NCBI GenBank assembly: GCA_034428715.1
Contig: DAOUHE010000357.1
Coordinates: 1 to 13,775 of the forward strand
Length of the DNA: 13,775 nt
Source: Io17-Chloro-G2 sp034428715
GTDB lineage: Bacteria; Chloroflexota; Dehalococcoidia; Lucifugimonadales; UBA3495
Reading direction: 5' to 3'
Positions 1 through 6,112 of this stretch are shown piece after piece. Made by a program: the position numbers and the translations under genes. How positions within the stretch are numbered: the first letter of the stretch is position 1; the number at the start of each line of letters is the position of its first letter. The notes below the pieces were generated by a model. That model ran no database searches. It was not told the DNA's origin and saw only the letters and a list, made by a program, of their open reading frames with translations.

Positions 1-326
1 CCATCGTTACTGCCCAATTCATATTGGCCGCGGCCAGATGGGTCGCCCTTAGTCTCAGACTTGGCCCAGTCCACTGGTTATCCTCCACCTCATCTCGTCA
101 CAGCAGGGCTTTTCAGCCGGGCTTCTAGCCTCCCATCATACCGGGCATACGGGGTTTGGAACGTAAATTTAAGGGTGAATTCCGATGCAGCATCTGGTGT
201 CCATCAAAACCGTATTCATAGCGCTAACGTAAGACGGCGGGAACATTCCCAAGGGGATCGACTGTAAGGTTCGAAGTTTTGGGAAGATGGTTGGGGTGAT
301 TCGATTCCTGGATATCCGGCATGGTT
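1..326. other. Non-coding or unassigned leader region
   Basis: No gene is supported in this stretch. The one open frame of any size on the + strand (61-267, 68 codons) has no ribosome binding site, an unbiased composition and no recognisable domain. The minus strand has no convincing frame either. It probably holds the 3' flank of a gene outside the window plus the upstream region of the response regulator. Confidence 0.5.
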
Positions 327-335
327 TGATATAAT
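327..335 (+). promoter_or_regulatory. Extended -10 promoter for the response regulator
   Basis: The sequence TGATATAAT is a perfect extended -10 element (TGn followed by TATAAT at 330-335). No good -35 box lies 16-18 bases upstream, which is usual for extended -10 promoters. Transcription would begin near 342, leaving a leader of about 30 bases before the ATG at 372. Confidence 0.55.
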
Positions 336-348
336 CATTCCTGATCAT
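334..348 (+). promoter_or_regulatory. Possible OmpR-type direct repeat (ATCAT x2, 10-bp period)
   Basis: ATCAT occurs at 334-338 and again at 344-348, exactly one helical turn apart, just downstream of the -10 box of the response regulator gene. OmpR/PhoB-family regulators typically bind direct repeats with a 10-11 bp period, so this could be an autoregulatory site. The motif is short and AT-rich, so chance is a real alternative. Confidence 0.25.
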
Positions 349-371
349 AATGAGCCCTCGGCAGGTGCTGC

Positions 372-1067
372 ATGGCAGAAAACAAGCAAAAGATTTTAAT
401 CATTGACGATGAGGACGACATCAGGCTCTTTCTTGGCACCAAGTTGCAGAGAGCCGGATACGAAACCTCGGAAGCGCCAGATGGACGGGAAGGTTTGCGC
501 CATTTCTATAACGACCGGCCAGATTTGGTTGTGCTTGACGTTGCCATGCCGGAAATGGATGGGTGGCAAGTGTTGGAGAGGATCCGGGAAATATCCAGGG
601 TGCCCGTATTGATGCTGTCGGCGGCTGCTCAAGAAAGAGACAAGATAAGGGGACTTACCGGAGGGGCCGATGACTACGTGACAAAACCTTTTTCTGGAGA
701 TGAGTTCCTGGCCCGCGTATCAGCGGTGCTCCGGCGCACAGCCGGTGCGGAAAAGGAGCGGGGCGACAATCTTTACCAGGATTCCGACATCAGCATTGAT
801 TTTTCAAAACACGAGGTTTTGGTCAGGGGCCAGAAGGTCGCATTCAGTCCTACAGAATTCCGTCTTCTTAGCGTGCTGACGAAAAACGCCGGGCAGGTGA
901 TGAGCCAATCCCAATTGTTGGGCCATGTATGGGGACAAGACTATGCTGATTCATTGGGTGTGGTTCGAATCTCCGTGGGTTACCTGCGCCGGAAGATCGA
1001 GCTAATTCCTGGCAAGCCCCAATTGATCGAGGCGGTAAGGGGGTTCGGTTATTGTTATCGTAAATAG
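372..1067 (+). CDS. OmpR/PhoB-family response regulator
   Basis: This is a 231-residue two-component response regulator, a cytosolic transcription factor switched by phosphorylation. The receiver domain fills residues 7-120. It shows the acidic pair D12/D13, the phospho-acceptor D56 (in LVVLDVAMPEMDGW), the switch residue S83 and the conserved K105 in the KPF motif. A winged-helix DNA-binding domain follows at about 130-230, with the typical FSPTEFRLL start and the VRGFGYCY end. Length and layout are normal for the family. The ATG at 372 is preceded by only a weak AGGTG. A histidine kinase gene lies downstream on the same strand and is the likely partner, although an antisense LuxR remnant separates them. 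The target genes cannot be read from the sequence. Confidence 0.95.
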   Translation: MAENKQKILIIDDEDDIRLFLGTKLQRAGYETSEAPDGREGLRHFYNDRPDLVVLDVAMPEMDGWQVLERIREISRVPVLMLSAAAQERDKIRGLTGGADDYVTKPFSGDEFLARVSAVLRRTAGAEKERGDNLYQDSDISIDFSKHEVLVRGQKVAFSPTEFRLLSVLTKNAGQVMSQSQLLGHVWGQDYADSLGVVRISVGYLRRKIELIPGKPQLIEAVRGFGYCYRK

Positions 1068-1108
1068 GATCACCTCGATCGACACGTCTTATAAATACCA
1101 AGGCGCGC

Positions 1109-1399
1109 TTAACCTGATTGAAGAATGGGTGTTTTCAGCTTGTACACTGCGGCTTCCCGGCGGTTACGGACCTGAAGCTTTTGCAGAAGGTGGTGTACGT
1201 AGTTTTTGACCGTTTGAAGCTCCAAATTCAAGTGGAGGCTGATTTCTTTATTGGTCATGCCATCCTCGATGATGTGAAGCACTTCCCATTCCCGTTGCGT
1301 AAGGTTGCTTAGATCGGCTTGGACCGAGTGAACTTGCCTGCTGAGCCACGTGACGAATCTGAATCTGAGCTTGATCGGACTTTCAAGGAGATGGCAGGC
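1109..1399 (-). pseudogene. LuxR/NarL-type HTH domain, remnant of a regulator gene
   Basis: Read on the minus strand, this open frame encodes a complete LuxR (GerE) DNA-binding domain at its C-terminal end. It contains LTQREWEVLHIIEDG, then MTNKEISLHL, then TVKNYVHHLLQKL and VRNRREAA, and it stops at TAA (1111-1109). These are the classic positions of the four-helix LuxR domain, with no internal stop or frameshift. Upstream of the domain the frame runs only about 30 codons before a TAG (1402-1400). It has no ATG, GTG or TTG before the domain; the first ATG (1258) lies inside the HTH. The receiver or sensor half is therefore missing, and this end overlaps the 5' end of the kinase gene. I read it as a truncated regulator gene, perhaps cut off when the kinase gene arrived. 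It converges on the response regulator. A start at a non-canonical codon cannot be fully excluded. Confidence 0.8.
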
Positions 1400-2029
1400 C
1401 TATATGAGATTTCCGGGATATTCTCCACCATAGGCGATCTCGGGACCAAGGCAAGCGCCGCCCTGGAAAAAGTGGCGGTTCTGGCTCGCGCTGACTGGGT
1501 GACCCTCAGGATGCCCAAAGATGATGAACCGGGACTACACTTAGTGGCCGTGTCGGGGCCGGAGGCGACGAAAGCAGCGCCGGTGAACACCTTAACCGGT
1601 GCCATGACCATGAGTATGGCGGCGTTCACCGAGGGTAGGAGAATAGTGATTGATGATTACGCTGCCATGCCCAATGCTACTCAAATCCTGGTCGATCTCG
1701 GAATGCAGTCCATGGTGATTTTGCCGGTCAAAGCCAGAGACCGAACCGTTGGTTCGGTTACGGTCATCTCTAAAGATAAACGCCACTTTAGCACCGATTT
1801 GGTGGACCTGCTGACCGCAGTCGTTGGAGGCTTGGTCGGCTTGATCGAAACTCGATGCTGCATGAGGAGTCCGAAAAAGCACACCTGGAGCAGCGGCGCT
1901 TGGCTGAAGAAAAATCCGCCATGGCTGAGATCGCCCGTATCATTAACCTATCTCCGGACATTAACGACATATACGAAGCGTTCGCAGTCGAGTTGGAAAA
2001 ACTCGTTGGTTTTGAATGGGTGCTGGTAA
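1319..2029 (+). CDS. N-terminal GAF part of the histidine kinase, frame-broken
   Basis: Residues 1 to about 177 (to roughly 1849) form a GAF sensor domain, from AGLYEISGIFS through a strand-rich core to TVGSVTVISKDKRHF and a closing helix (VDLLTAVVGGLVGLIE). After that the frame reads nonsense to a stop at 2029, while the correct continuation is one frame over, in the kinase frame at 1855-3459. Adding one A to the AAA at 1848-1850 joins the halves into GLIENSMLHEESEKAHLEQR, which is how such GAF domains normally end. So this and the next entry are almost certainly one gene, broken by a real or sequencing single-base deletion. The start is uncertain: TTG 1319, GTG 1328 or ATG 1391 (AAGGAG abuts this ATG, too close to act). 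An in-frame stop sits at 1310. Confidence 0.7.
   Translation: MDRVNLPAEPRDESESELDRTFKEMAGLYEISGIFSTIGDLGTKASAALEKVAVLARADWVTLRMPKDDEPGLHLVAVSGPEATKAAPVNTLTGAMTMSMAAFTEGRRIVIDDYAAMPNATQILVDLGMQSMVILPVKARDRTVGSVTVISKDKRHFSTDLVDLLTAVVGGLVGLIETRCCMRSPKKHTWSSGAWLKKNPPWLRSPVSLTYLRTLTTYTKRSQSSWKNSLVLNGCW
1848..1850 (+). other. Single-base frame break in the histidine kinase gene
   Basis: The frame shifts between GAA at 1847 and the ATG at 1855. One extra A in this A run restores a continuous protein of about 713 residues from 1319 to 3459. It could be a genuine mutation or an assembly or sequencing indel. Confidence 0.7.
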
Positions 2030-3459
2030 ACTTGGTCGATCATTTTGAACAGACCATGACTATTACCTACGCCGCCGGCCAACCGGTTGCTCAACGCACG
2101 GCCCGCAATAAATTCGAGCTGGCTGGTACATTTACCGGCGCGGTTATGAATGAAGCGGTAGGCTTGGTCATGGACGTCAGCCAAGGAGAAGACCCCGGCC
2201 GCTTTCCGGCGCTCGCACCCTACCTGGAGGCCGGGTTTTGTAGTTTCCTGGGCGTAAAGTTGGTTCACCATGACCAGGCTATGGGTGTGCTGAACTTGAT
2301 CTCGGCCAAGCCTGGGGCTTATAGCGAGTGCGAATTGGATGTCGCCGCCCGCGCCGCCCGCCAGATTGCCGGGGCTATCGCCAACGCAAGACTCTATGCA
2401 CAGCAACGGGAATCTGAAGCGGAGATTCGAGACCTAGCAAAATTTCCATCGGAAGACCCTAACCCCGTCGCCCGTATTTCTTCTAGGGGCAAAATAATTT
2501 ACGCCAACGATGCCGCAACCAATATCTTGGAGAACGCCAGGTTGAAGGCCGGTAAGCATACTTTGGAAACCTGGCGAGAATCTGTCGCTAACGTTTTGAC
2601 CAGCGGCTCGGCAGACGAAGTTGAGATCGACTACGGCTCACGAATCCTTTCATACTCTGTAGTGCCGGTGGCTGACGCGGGATACGTGAACATATATGGA
2701 AGAGATATCACCACGGCAAAGGAAGCAGAACGTTTAAAAGACGAGTTCATTTCGGTTGCGTCCCATGAGCTTAGAACACCGGTGACGTCGATAAAGGGAT
2801 TTCTTGAGTTGCTCGAAGACGAGCGGACTGGGCCTGTGACGATGGACCAACGGCGTTTTTTGGACGCGGTCGGCAGAAATACGCGCCGATTAGAGTTGTT
2901 GGTGGATGATCTTCTTGATATATCCCGGCTTGATTCCAGCATGATTGGACTGGAGCGATCCGCATTTTCTGTTTTGGAGGCATTTCAGCAGGTGGTGTCT
3001 GAGATGCAATCCGAGATCGAAGCCAAGAGCTTGAAGGTAAAGTTCGGCGATGGTTTGAAAACCGCCGTAGCCGATGCGGATAGAGACCTTGTGATTCAGA
3101 TCCTAGCCAATCTGCTGAGCAATGCGATCAAATACAGCCCTTCCGGATCACCGATCTACGTAGACGCCAAGACGAACGTTGACATGGCTTCGTGGTTGCA
3201 CGTTTCGATCCGTGACGAAGGTCCCGGCATCGATCGGAGCGACGCGGAAAGGTTATTTGAGAAGTTTTATAGGGTGGATAACTCGACCACCAGAGATTCG
3301 CAAGGCACCGGCCTGGGATTGGCGATAACAAAGGCTTTGGTTGACCTGCACGGCGGAACGATTCGGGTGGAAAGCAAGCTGGGAAAAGGCTCTAGCTTCC
3401 TTTTTACCTTGCCTAAAGCCACTACTGTAGGGGTAAATACGGACTATGAGGATGATTAA
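1855..3459 (+). CDS. Soluble GAF-PAS sensor histidine kinase
   Basis: This 534-residue frame holds the catalytic part of a two-component histidine kinase that autophosphorylates and would pass the phosphate to the adjacent response regulator. Domains in order are a coiled helix and GAF (about 5-185), PAS (about 195-290, with DPNPVARISSRGKIIYAND), HisKA with phospho-acceptor H304 (SVASHELRTP), and HATPase_c. The last has an N box (N419/N423, NLLSNAIKYSP), a G1 box DEGPGID (D454), an F box (FEKFYRVD) and a G2 box GTGLGLA (from G484). No membrane helix is visible, so it senses a cytosolic signal. The first GAF domain is encoded just upstream in another frame. Translation might also start at this ATG, but no good ribosome binding site precedes it, which favours a broken longer gene. 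Confidence 0.9.
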   Translation: MLHEESEKAHLEQRRLAEEKSAMAEIARIINLSPDINDIYEAFAVELEKLVGFEWVLVNLVDHFEQTMTITYAAGQPVAQRTARNKFELAGTFTGAVMNEAVGLVMDVSQGEDPGRFPALAPYLEAGFCSFLGVKLVHHDQAMGVLNLISAKPGAYSECELDVAARAARQIAGAIANARLYAQQRESEAEIRDLAKFPSEDPNPVARISSRGKIIYANDAATNILENARLKAGKHTLETWRESVANVLTSGSADEVEIDYGSRILSYSVVPVADAGYVNIYGRDITTAKEAERLKDEFISVASHELRTPVTSIKGFLELLEDERTGPVTMDQRRFLDAVGRNTRRLELLVDDLLDISRLDSSMIGLERSAFSVLEAFQQVVSEMQSEIEAKSLKVKFGDGLKTAVADADRDLVIQILANLLSNAIKYSPSGSPIYVDAKTNVDMASWLHVSIRDEGPGIDRSDAERLFEKFYRVDNSTTRDSQGTGLGLAITKALVDLHGGTIRVESKLGKGSSFLFTLPKATTVGVNTDYEDD

Positions 3460-3470
3460 CCATTGGATTC

Positions 3471-3570
3471 GGAATGATCTTCCCAGAAACCGCCGCCCGC
3501 TGTGGCAGGTTCAGCTCGGCCCTCATGGGGACACCCAAGTTAAAGGGAGATGGCCCGGAAGATCATTTCC
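3471..3570 (+). repeat. Inverted repeat GGAATGATCTTCC / GGAAGATCATTTCC
   Basis: The arms lie at 3471-3483 and 3557-3570 and pair along 13 bases with one bulged T, bracketing 73 bases. A second hairpin (GCCGCC 3574-3579 with GGCGGC 3587-3592) follows directly. The kinase gene ends at 3459, so a transcript running to the terminator at 3617 would carry both as a structured 3' end. Confidence 0.4.
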
Positions 3571-3616
3571 AACGCCGCCCCGCTCTGGCGGCCTGTATGG
3601 GTGATCCGCCATTAAA

Positions 3617-3657
3617 GAGAAACCCGCCCGTGATGAATCGGGCGGGTTTCTCGTTTT
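3617..3657 (+). terminator. Strong rho-independent terminator, probably bidirectional
   Basis: A perfect 14-bp stem (3617-3630 with 3639-3652) closes an 8-base loop and is followed by GTTTTC on the + strand. On the minus strand the stem is followed by TTTAAT. It lies between the + strand kinase gene and the minus strand NHL gene that converges on it, so it can serve both transcripts. Confidence 0.9.
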
Positions 3658-3759
3658 CAAGGAATTACTCTTGCTAACTTTGGCGATCGAACATCGGGCC
3701 GCATTCGACTCGCCTTAGCCCAACTTGCCAAGTTAACCCGGCATGCCGGAGTGTGACCA

Positions 3760-4671
3760 CTATTTCCGGGTGAATTTGACTACGCGGCGGGGCCGCCATT
3801 CGCCGGGCATTACGAAGTACAGGTCCTTGTGGGAGTCGGCCCACACACCGTGGCATGAGCGGTGGGTCTCGTTGCCCCACTGGGCCAGACGCTCGCCTTC
3901 CGAGCTTAAAATGCTAAAGAGCCCCCCGTTGTGCTCTGGTATGTAAACGACGTCCTCGTCATCGACATAGATAACCGCGGGGCCGATAAGCTTGGTCGGC
4001 CAGGTGGAGATATGCTCACCGTTCTGGGTGAATACCTGCACACGGTCGTTCTCCCGGTCGGCGATCAAAAGGCGGCCTTTACTGTCGACCCATGCGCCGT
4101 GGGGCAGGTTGAACTCGCCCGGCCCAGTGCCCGGCCCGCCCCAGGACATCAGGTGTTCGCCGGTGGGGGAGAACTTGTGAACCCGGGCGTTTCCGTAGCC
4201 ATCGGCGATGAAGACCTCTCCCTCGTCATTGAGGGCGATGCCGGCGGGAAGGTTGAACGGCTCTCCGCCTTTGGTCACGTGTTGATATCCATCGCCCAAA
4301 TATTGGCTATTATCGTATCCCGCGTCCGACCGGAAGCCTTTATCGCCGATGGTCATCAGTAGCTTGCCGTCGTTGGTGAACTTCATCACCTGCCCCAGGT
4401 CCCGGTCCACCAGCCAAACGTTGTCTTGTTTGTCGATCAAGATTGCGTGGGCGAACTCAACAACCCCCGCTCCCCAGTGGGACAGGTAGTTGCCCTCCCG
4501 GTCGAAGATCACCACGGGATGGTCGGGGTCCCGGTTGAAGCAGTAGACCCGGTCTTGGGAGTCGCCGTAAACGGCCGCGGCCGGCATGGCCCAGCCTTCG
4601 GGCACCTTGGCCCAGTTTTCGTCCATAGTATAGGTATATTTACCGCTGCCGACAGTGCTAGTAGTAGTCAA
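3760..4671 (-). CDS. NHL-repeat beta-propeller protein, PAL-like
   Basis: This 303-residue protein is built of NHL-type repeats, each a strand pair around a D-x-x-(G/D)-N/R-V-x-V/K-F pattern. Examples are VWLVDRDLGQVMKF, VFIADGYGNARVHKF and LLIADRENDRVQVF, separated by FNLPAGIAL and FNLPHGAWVD. The order and spacing resemble the peptidyl-alpha-hydroxyglycine alpha-amidating lyase (PAL) fold, which cleaves N-acyl-hydroxyglycines to an amide and glyoxylate. The activity is only inferred: many bacterial relatives are uncharacterised and I did not verify the metal ligands. There is no signal peptide, so it should be cytosolic. The start is TTG at 4671, supported by AAGGAG (4683-4678) six bases upstream. 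The only upstream ATG in that leader runs into a stop after two codons. Its neighbour upstream on the same strand is another propeller, of the SMP-30 type. Confidence 0.85.
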   Translation of the reverse strand: MTTTSTVGSGKYTYTMDENWAKVPEGWAMPAAAVYGDSQDRVYCFNRDPDHPVVIFDREGNYLSHWGAGVVEFAHAILIDKQDNVWLVDRDLGQVMKFTNDGKLLMTIGDKGFRSDAGYDNSQYLGDGYQHVTKGGEPFNLPAGIALNDEGEVFIADGYGNARVHKFSPTGEHLMSWGGPGTGPGEFNLPHGAWVDSKGRLLIADRENDRVQVFTQNGEHISTWPTKLIGPAVIYVDDEDVVYIPEHNGGLFSILSSEGERLAQWGNETHRSCHGVWADSHKDLYFVMPGEWRPRRVVKFTRK

Positions 4672-4677
4672 TTCAAT

Positions 4678-4683
4678 CTCCTT
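4678..4683 (-). promoter_or_regulatory. Ribosome binding site that fixes a TTG start
   Basis: AAGGAG on the minus strand, six bases before the TTG at 4671. This spacing is ideal and decides the start of the NHL protein in favour of TTG over the later in-frame ATG of MDENW. Confidence 0.8.
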
Positions 4684-4764
4684 AACCCATTTCTTAGTGT
4701 GCCTGCCGTGGCGCGTGCATATAGGGCTCTGTGAAGGAATATTAACCCAATACTGCAGGGTTGC

Positions 4765-5682
4765 CTAGTAAGGGGCGATGCCCGGGGTCTTCACCCGAAA
4801 ACTATATAGCGATTCGCCGGGTGTGGCGTAGATGGTGCGGAAATCGGGTCCGCCAAAGGCAACGTTACGGGGCACCTCAGGACCTTTGATGACGCCCAGT
4901 ACCGTTCCATCGGGCTCGACGACCCATATACCGCCAGATCCGACGCAGAACACCCTGCCCTCAGTGTCCACCTTCATGCCGTCGGGCACTCCTTCTTCGG
5001 CCGAGGACATGTCGCAAAACACCCGGTTGTTGCTCAAAGTGCCGTCCGTGGCCACGTCGAAGGCTCTGATCTTACGATGGTTGCAGACCAGTCCCTTTTC
5101 CGCTTCCTCGAAACAGCGTTCGTCCAACCGGCTGATGGCTACGTAAAGTATCGACTCGTCGGGAGAAAAGGCCAGACCGTTGGGATATTCGCATTCATCC
5201 GTCGCCAGGTGCAATTGACCGCTGGGGTCCACCCGGAAGACTCCCGAAAAACCGATCTCACGCTGTTCCGCCGGCAGGCGCAATTCTGGGTCGGTGAAGA
5301 AGATACTTCCGTCGGAACGGCAGACCACGTCATTGGGCTTATTGAAGCGCTTGCCCTGGTAGGTTTCGGCCACGGTGGTCACGGCGCCGCCGGCTTCCAT
5401 CCGGGTAAGCCGCCGGTGGTCCGCTCCTTCGCACATTAGCAATCGCCCCTGGCGGTCGAAGGTGCAGCCGTTTCCCTCGCCGGTGCCTTTCCGCACCACC
5501 GACACCGTGCCGCCCGCGTCCCCGGCTTTGTCTGGGTCCCATCGAAGGAGGCGGCTGCCGCCCAAGTCCACGAAGGTAAGATAACCCTCAGGATGCCACA
5601 AAGGCCCTTCGGTCCGGCCCAGTGCCGAGGCCAACAGGGTTTGTTCGCCAGATTCCAAGACGGAAGAGAGATCGCCAGCCAT
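4765..5682 (-). CDS. SMP-30/gluconolactonase-family sugar lactonase-like protein
   Basis: This is a 305-residue six-bladed propeller of the SMP-30/gluconolaconase/LRE family, whose members hydrolyse aldonolactones and related lactones with one divalent metal. The expected metal ligands are in place: E25 (RTEGPLW), N117 (FNKPNDV), N168 (YPNGLAFS) and D234 (VPDGMKVD). FFTDPE and NVAFGGPDFRTIYAT are further family hallmarks. Length is normal and no signal peptide is seen. I chose ATG 5682 because GGAG lies seven bases upstream. A TTG two codons earlier (5688) is only one base from that GGAG. The gene is divergent from the small protein/amidase 1 pair and about 94 bases upstream of the NHL gene on the same strand, so the two propellers may share a transcript. 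The natural lactone is unknown. Confidence 0.9.
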   Translation of the reverse strand: MAGDLSSVLESGEQTLLASALGRTEGPLWHPEGYLTFVDLGGSRLLRWDPDKAGDAGGTVSVVRKGTGEGNGCTFDRQGRLLMCEGADHRRLTRMEAGGAVTTVAETYQGKRFNKPNDVVCRSDGSIFFTDPELRLPAEQREIGFSGVFRVDPSGQLHLATDECEYPNGLAFSPDESILYVAISRLDERCFEEAEKGLVCNHRKIRAFDVATDGTLSNNRVFCDMSSAEEGVPDGMKVDTEGRVFCVGSGGIWVVEPDGTVLGVIKGPEVPRNVAFGGPDFRTIYATPGESLYSFRVKTPGIAPY

Positions 5683-5732
5683 ACCCAAACTCCATGATCC
5701 CGAGTGATCATTCAGGGGCGGTAAGTGGGCGG

Positions 5733-5761
5733 ATTATAACAGCCCCGCCCGTGTGTGTACA
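5733..5761 (-). promoter_or_regulatory. Minus-strand promoter for the SMP-30 gene
   Basis: On the minus strand a perfect TATAAT (5738-5733) lies 17 bases downstream of TGTACA (5761-5756), which matches four of six -35 positions. The -35 box is inside GTGTACAC (5755-5762), a perfect 8-bp palindrome that could be an operator half. The leader before ATG 5682 would be about 44 bases. Confidence 0.6.
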
Positions 5762-5790
5762 CGCTGGTTTGACCCTGTGAACCGCCACGA

Positions 5791-5819
5791 TTGACCGCCC
5801 TAATCCACTGTTCTACAAT
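5791..5819 (+). promoter_or_regulatory. Plus-strand promoter for the small protein/amidase 1 pair
   Basis: TTGACC (5791-5796) and TACAAT (5814-5819) are separated by exactly 17 bases, matching five of six positions in each sigma-70 box. It faces away from the SMP-30 promoter and sits about 60 bases before the first start codon. A second TTGACC occurs 22 bases upstream (5769-5774). Confidence 0.7.
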
Positions 5820-5879
5820 TCGCCCTGACGTCTGCTGAAACACCCGGTAAAGGTAGCGGGAATCACCAACGCCGGCATC

Positions 5880-6071
5880 ATGGAGAATTTCGTGGTTAGT
5901 GAAGAAACCAAAGACGGAATCCTACTGGAATTGACCGAGAAGGCCGCCGCCTTGTTTGGCCGGGAACGCGCCCAAGCGCTGCAAACCTCTTTGGAGCAGA
6001 CGGCAGCCTATCTATGGGAGGTCCGCCAGGCCGATGCGGGAACCGACGTTGAACCCGGTTTCTACCAGTAG
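5880..6071 (+). CDS. Small GatC/AtzG-like protein upstream of amidase 1
   Basis: This 63-residue acidic, helical protein has no transmembrane segment or signal. Its size, its two-helix composition, its closing GTDVEPGFYQ (compare the ...EP-x-F-x end of small amidase partner subunits) and its place 41 bases before an AtzE/GatA-type amidase suggest a GatC/AtzG-like accessory subunit. Such subunits wrap around and stabilise the amidase. The similarity is weak and this is an inference. The start is uncertain: ATG 5880 has no ribosome binding site in range, whereas GTG 5892 has GGAG (5882-5885) six bases upstream, giving 59 residues. It is probably co-transcribed with amidase 1 from the promoter at 5791. 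Confidence 0.65.
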   Translation: MENFVVSEETKDGILLELTEKAAALFGRERAQALQTSLEQTAAYLWEVRQADAGTDVEPGFYQ

Positions 6072-6112
6072 GCCACCGCCGCTGCACCCAATCCGGATTT
6101 CGAGGGATAACC

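Noticed and set aside
61..267. 68-codon + strand open frame at the left end
   Set aside because: No ribosome binding site, no domain, and a composition unlike a real protein; probably chance.
1118..1312. 64-codon + strand frame between regulator and kinase
   Set aside because: Its opposite strand encodes the LuxR domain with strong family motifs, so the + strand reading is the shadow.
3474..3677. 67-codon + strand open frame after the kinase
   Set aside because: It runs through the inverted repeat, the hairpin and the terminator stem, which it would have to translate; structure, not coding.
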